Position numbers and translations under genes: made by a program
Notes under the pieces: model-generated
Told to the model about the DNA's origin: nothing
Seen by the model: the letters and a program-made list of their open reading frames with translations, nothing else
Databases searched by the model: none
Part shown: in pieces, positions 4,552 to 6,944 of the stretch
How positions within the stretch are numbered: position 1 is the first letter of the stretch
Layout: the number at the start of each line of letters is the position of its first letter
Source of the DNA: Chlamydiota bacterium
Lineage (GTDB): Bacteria > Chlamydiota > Chlamydiia > Chlamydiales > JAJFMB01
DNA: 6,944 nucleotides
Direction: 5' to 3'
Assembly (NCBI GenBank): GCA_021772355.1
Contig: JAJFMB010000051.1
Location: 1-6,944, forward strand

Positions 4552-6944
4552 TCTCTCGCTTCTTTTCGTTTGCTGAGCTTATCCATGTAGAGATAAATAA
4601 CAGGTGTGAGAAAGAGTGTGATCACTTGGGAAAAGATCATGCCGCCGATGATGACAGCGCCTAAAGGGCGACGCGTTTCGGCTCCGGCGCCGATACCCAT
4701 AGCAATGGGAAGGGCTCCAAAGATGGCTGCGATCGTGGTCATCATGATAGGACGAAAGCGGGTCAAGCAAGCGTCAAAGATCGCTTGCTCAGGAGCAGCC
4801 CCTTTTTCCCGTATGTTGTCTAGGGCATAATCGACGACCATAATGCCGTTTTTCTTGACGATACCAATCAGTAAGATTAGCCCTAAAAAGGCGTAGAGAG
4901 ATAGGGGCATATCAAAGAGGTATAGTGTGAGAAGACCCCCTAAGATGGCAGGGGGGAGTGTGGAAATAATGGTGAGGGGGTGGATAAAACTCTCATAGAG
5001 GATTCCGAGAACAATATAGATCGCAAGAATTGCCAAAATTAGCAAAAATCCGGCACTTTTTACCGTTTCCTGAAACGTTTGGGCAGCTCCCTGCACTTTG
5101 CTTTGCACTTGAGGGGAGAGGGTTTCGTCAGAGAGTTTTTGCAGTGTTTCAAGCGCTTCGCTTAAAGGAACTCCTGGGATGACATTAAAGTTGATCGTAA
5201 CAGAGGGAAGTTGAGCAATATGGTTTACGCTGGAGGGTCCTATCTTTTCCTGCCATCTAGTAACGGCATGTAGAGGGGTGAGTGTACCGTTGTTATCTGA
5301 GCGAACATATAGAGCGCCTAAGGAGTCAGGGTCGCTTTGGTATGAGGGGAGAAGCTCCAAGATCACTTCATGTTGATCAAGAGGGGTTTCAAATCGAGAC
5401 ACAAAGTTGCCGGAATAAGCTAATAGAAGGGCTTGTTCGATGGTGTTGGCGCTGATCCCTAGTGAGGAGGCTTGATCGCGTAAAATATCGACGGTCAATT
5501 GCGGCATTTTAATTTCAAGATCGCTGGTGACACCTTGAAAAATTGGTGTGTTTTGCATTTTGGCGATCAGTTTATCAGCGGATAAATAGAGAGATTTGGT
5601 GTCGAGGCTTTGCAAGGCGTATTGGTAGGCGCCTTTAGTTTGTGTTCCGGAGGAAAAGTCGATGAGAGGCACATTTTTGAAGAAGGTGTTGACCCCTGCA
5701 ATTCTTCCTGTCTTGGGATAGAGATTTTGAATGATTTCTCTACTGGATTTACGGGTGTGTCGCGGTTTTAGGCGGATAAAATTAATGCCGTCACGCGCTT
5801 GAGGTGAGGCGGCAATGGACACAAAACTTTCGATGCCGGGATCTTTTTGCAAGACTTGTATGACAGAGTTTTGATAGCCGGCCATTTTTTCGGAAGAGGT
5901 GCCTTGCGCTGCTTGATTGTAGGCAATGATAAAACCGATGTCTTCATCAGGGATAAAGTCTTTTGGCAAAATTTTAAAAAAGACAACGCTCAAGATAACG
6001 CTGAGAACTCCGGTGAGTAGTGTGAGCTTGCGGTACTTTAGCACAAGACGTAGACAAGGAGCGTACCAGCTAAGGAGTCTTGTATTGAGGGATTGGGAGA
6101 AACGGGTAAGAAAACCTGCGTGCTGCTGCTTTCGCTTGGGAAGAAATATGCTGCAAAGCATCGGCGTGAGGGTGAGGGAGACGATTCCGGAAGCTATGGT
6201 TACAGCGGCTAAGGTGACGGCAAACTCTTGGAAAATTTTTCCTAAAAGTCCGTGCATAAATAGAAGGGGAATAAAGACTGCAACAAGGGAAATTGTCATG
6301 GATAGAACTGTGAAGCAAATTTGTTTTGAGCCCTTAAGAGATGCTGTCCAGGGGCTTTCTCCTCCTTCGACTCTTCTGACAATGTTTTCCAAGACGACGA
6401 TGGCATCATCGACGATAAACCCGATCGCTAAGGTCAGAGCGAGAAGAGAAAGATTGTCAAGGCTGTAGCCGCAGAGATACATGACAATAAATGTGCCCAT
6501 CACAGAAAGAGGGAGAGCGAGTGAGGGAATCAAAGTATCTCGCACTTTTCCTAAATAGAAGAAGATCACTCCGACAACCAAGATCAGAGCGAGGACAAGG
6601 GTAAATTGAACATCGACAACGGATTCTTCTATGGTCGCGGATTGGTCAAAAACAATGTGCACATTGACTGATGGAGGGAGTTGTAAAAGGAGTTCGGGAA
6701 GTAAATCTTTGATGGCGTGCGCCACGGCAACAGTGTTGGCATCCGACTGCCTTTGTACGGAAAGGACAACGGCAGGTTCATTGACATGTTCATCGACATA
6801 CCGCAATGATAGGCGGTCATCTTTCAGACCGTCAATGGCTCTTCCTAGATCTTGGACACGTACGGGAGCTTCGCCGCGATAGGCAACGATGAGCTGTTGA
6901 TACATGGAGGCATCAGTCAATTGCCCTTTGGCAAAAATGGTGGA
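4548..6944 (-). CDS. RND efflux pump permease, AcrB/MdtB/MdtC type, C-terminal part (5' end cut by window)
   Basis: This is the inner-membrane, proton-driven component of a tripartite efflux pump exporting drugs or other toxic compounds. The frame is open through the right edge (STIFAKGQ at the edge), so the TTG at 6918-6920 is internal. 798 residues are visible; the family has about 1030, so some 230 N-terminal residues are missing. What remains is the end of the first porter half, TM2-TM7, the second porter/docking half and TM8-TM12. The proton-relay residues are intact: the Asp pair in GFIVDDAIVV (codons 6405-6410), Lys in IVKKNGIMV (4851-4853), and Arg and Thr in RFRPIMMT (4758-4760, 4737-4739), corresponding to AcrB D407, D408, K940, R971 and T978. 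The stretch HGLLGKIFQEFAVTL and the FIPDEDIGFI segment fit MdtB/MdtC-like pumps. No adaptor or TolC-like gene is visible; they may lie upstream. The exact substrate cannot be inferred. Confidence 0.95.
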   Translation of the reverse strand, partial: STIFAKGQLTDASMYQQLIVAYRGEAPVRVQDLGRAIDGLKDDRLSLRYVDEHVNEPAVVLSVQRQSDANTVAVAHAIKDLLPELLLQLPPSVNVHIVFDQSATIEESVVDVQFTLVLALILVVGVIFFYLGKVRDTLIPSLALPLSVMGTFIVMYLCGYSLDNLSLLALTLAIGFIVDDAIVVLENIVRRVEGGESPWTASLKGSKQICFTVLSMTISLVAVFIPLLFMHGLLGKIFQEFAVTLAAVTIASGIVSLTLTPMLCSIFLPKRKQQHAGFLTRFSQSLNTRLLSWYAPCLRLVLKYRKLTLLTGVLSVILSVVFFKILPKDFIPDEDIGFIIAYNQAAQGTSSEKMAGYQNSVIQVLQKDPGIESFVSIAASPQARDGINFIRLKPRHTRKSSREIIQNLYPKTGRIAGVNTFFKNVPLIDFSSGTQTKGAYQYALQSLDTKSLYLSADKLIAKMQNTPIFQGVTSDLEIKMPQLTVDILRDQASSLGISANTIEQALLLAYSGNFVSRFETPLDQHEVILELLPSYQSDPDSLGALYVRSDNNGTLTPLHAVTRWQEKIGPSSVNHIAQLPSVTINFNVIPGVPLSEALETLQKLSDETLSPQVQSKVQGAAQTFQETVKSAGFLLILAILAIYIVLGILYESFIHPLTIISTLPPAILGGLLTLYLFDMPLSLYAFLGLILLIGIVKKNGIMVVDYALDNIREKGAAPEQAIFDACLTRFRPIMMTTIAAIFGALPIAMGIGAGAETRRPLGAVIIGGMIFSQVITLFLTPVIYLYMDKLSKRKEARD

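Noticed and set aside
5926..6468. 180-codon plus-strand ORF
   Set aside because: It lies wholly antisense to the RND pump gene. Its translation is Arg/Lys/Ser-rich with no domain, as expected of a shadow frame opposite conserved membrane helices.
6918..6920. TTG as the start of the RND gene
   Set aside because: The frame continues to the window edge with family-typical sequence (FAKGQLTDA). An RND permease starting here would lack TM1 and most of the first porter domain, so this codon is internal.

Overview
The window looks like chromosomal DNA from a member of the phylum Chlamydiae, most likely an environmental (amoeba- or arthropod-associated) lineage rather than Chlamydia itself. Three things point there. 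The Nqr proteins have chlamydial lengths and extensions: NqrC is about 316 aa, and NqrE is about 243 aa with a tail beyond the roughly 198 aa of Vibrio. The nqrBCDE block has no nqrF after it. The same stretch also carries an RND efflux pump, which as far as I know the reduced Chlamydia genomes lack. Genus and species cannot be fixed from this sequence alone.

Layout. Positions 1-3235 (+) hold the 3' part of nqrB followed by complete nqrC, nqrD and nqrE, packed as one operon (26-base overlap, ATGA overlap, 21-base gap). They encode four of the six subunits of the Na+-translocating NADH:quinone oxidoreductase: the two subunits with covalently bound FMN (B, C) and the membrane pair (D, E) whose four cysteines hold the intramembrane iron-sulfur centre. 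Positions 3236-3957 have no conventional gene. This stretch contains a decayed minus-strand reading frame (3284-3669), then a possible short plus-strand transcription unit: a -10-like TATAAT, an orphan GAGGAG, a 15-codon lysine/proline-rich ORF and a hairpin plus T-run terminator. Positions 3958-4551 (+) hold an unrecognised 197-aa protein. Positions 4548-6944 (-) hold the C-terminal three quarters of an AcrB/MdtB/MdtC-type RND pump, running off the right edge and overlapping the hypothetical gene by four bases at their stop codons.

The nqr genes work together in respiration-linked sodium pumping, and their missing partners nqrA and nqrF must lie outside the window. The RND pump would need a periplasmic adaptor and an outer-membrane channel, neither of which is visible; they could lie upstream of its 5' end, beyond position 6944.

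I see no convincing undescribed multi-gene system. The points most worth checking are the altered FMN-attachment motifs in both NqrB and NqrC, the decayed gene remnant, the possible small-peptide or sRNA unit before the terminator, and the orphan 197-aa protein.
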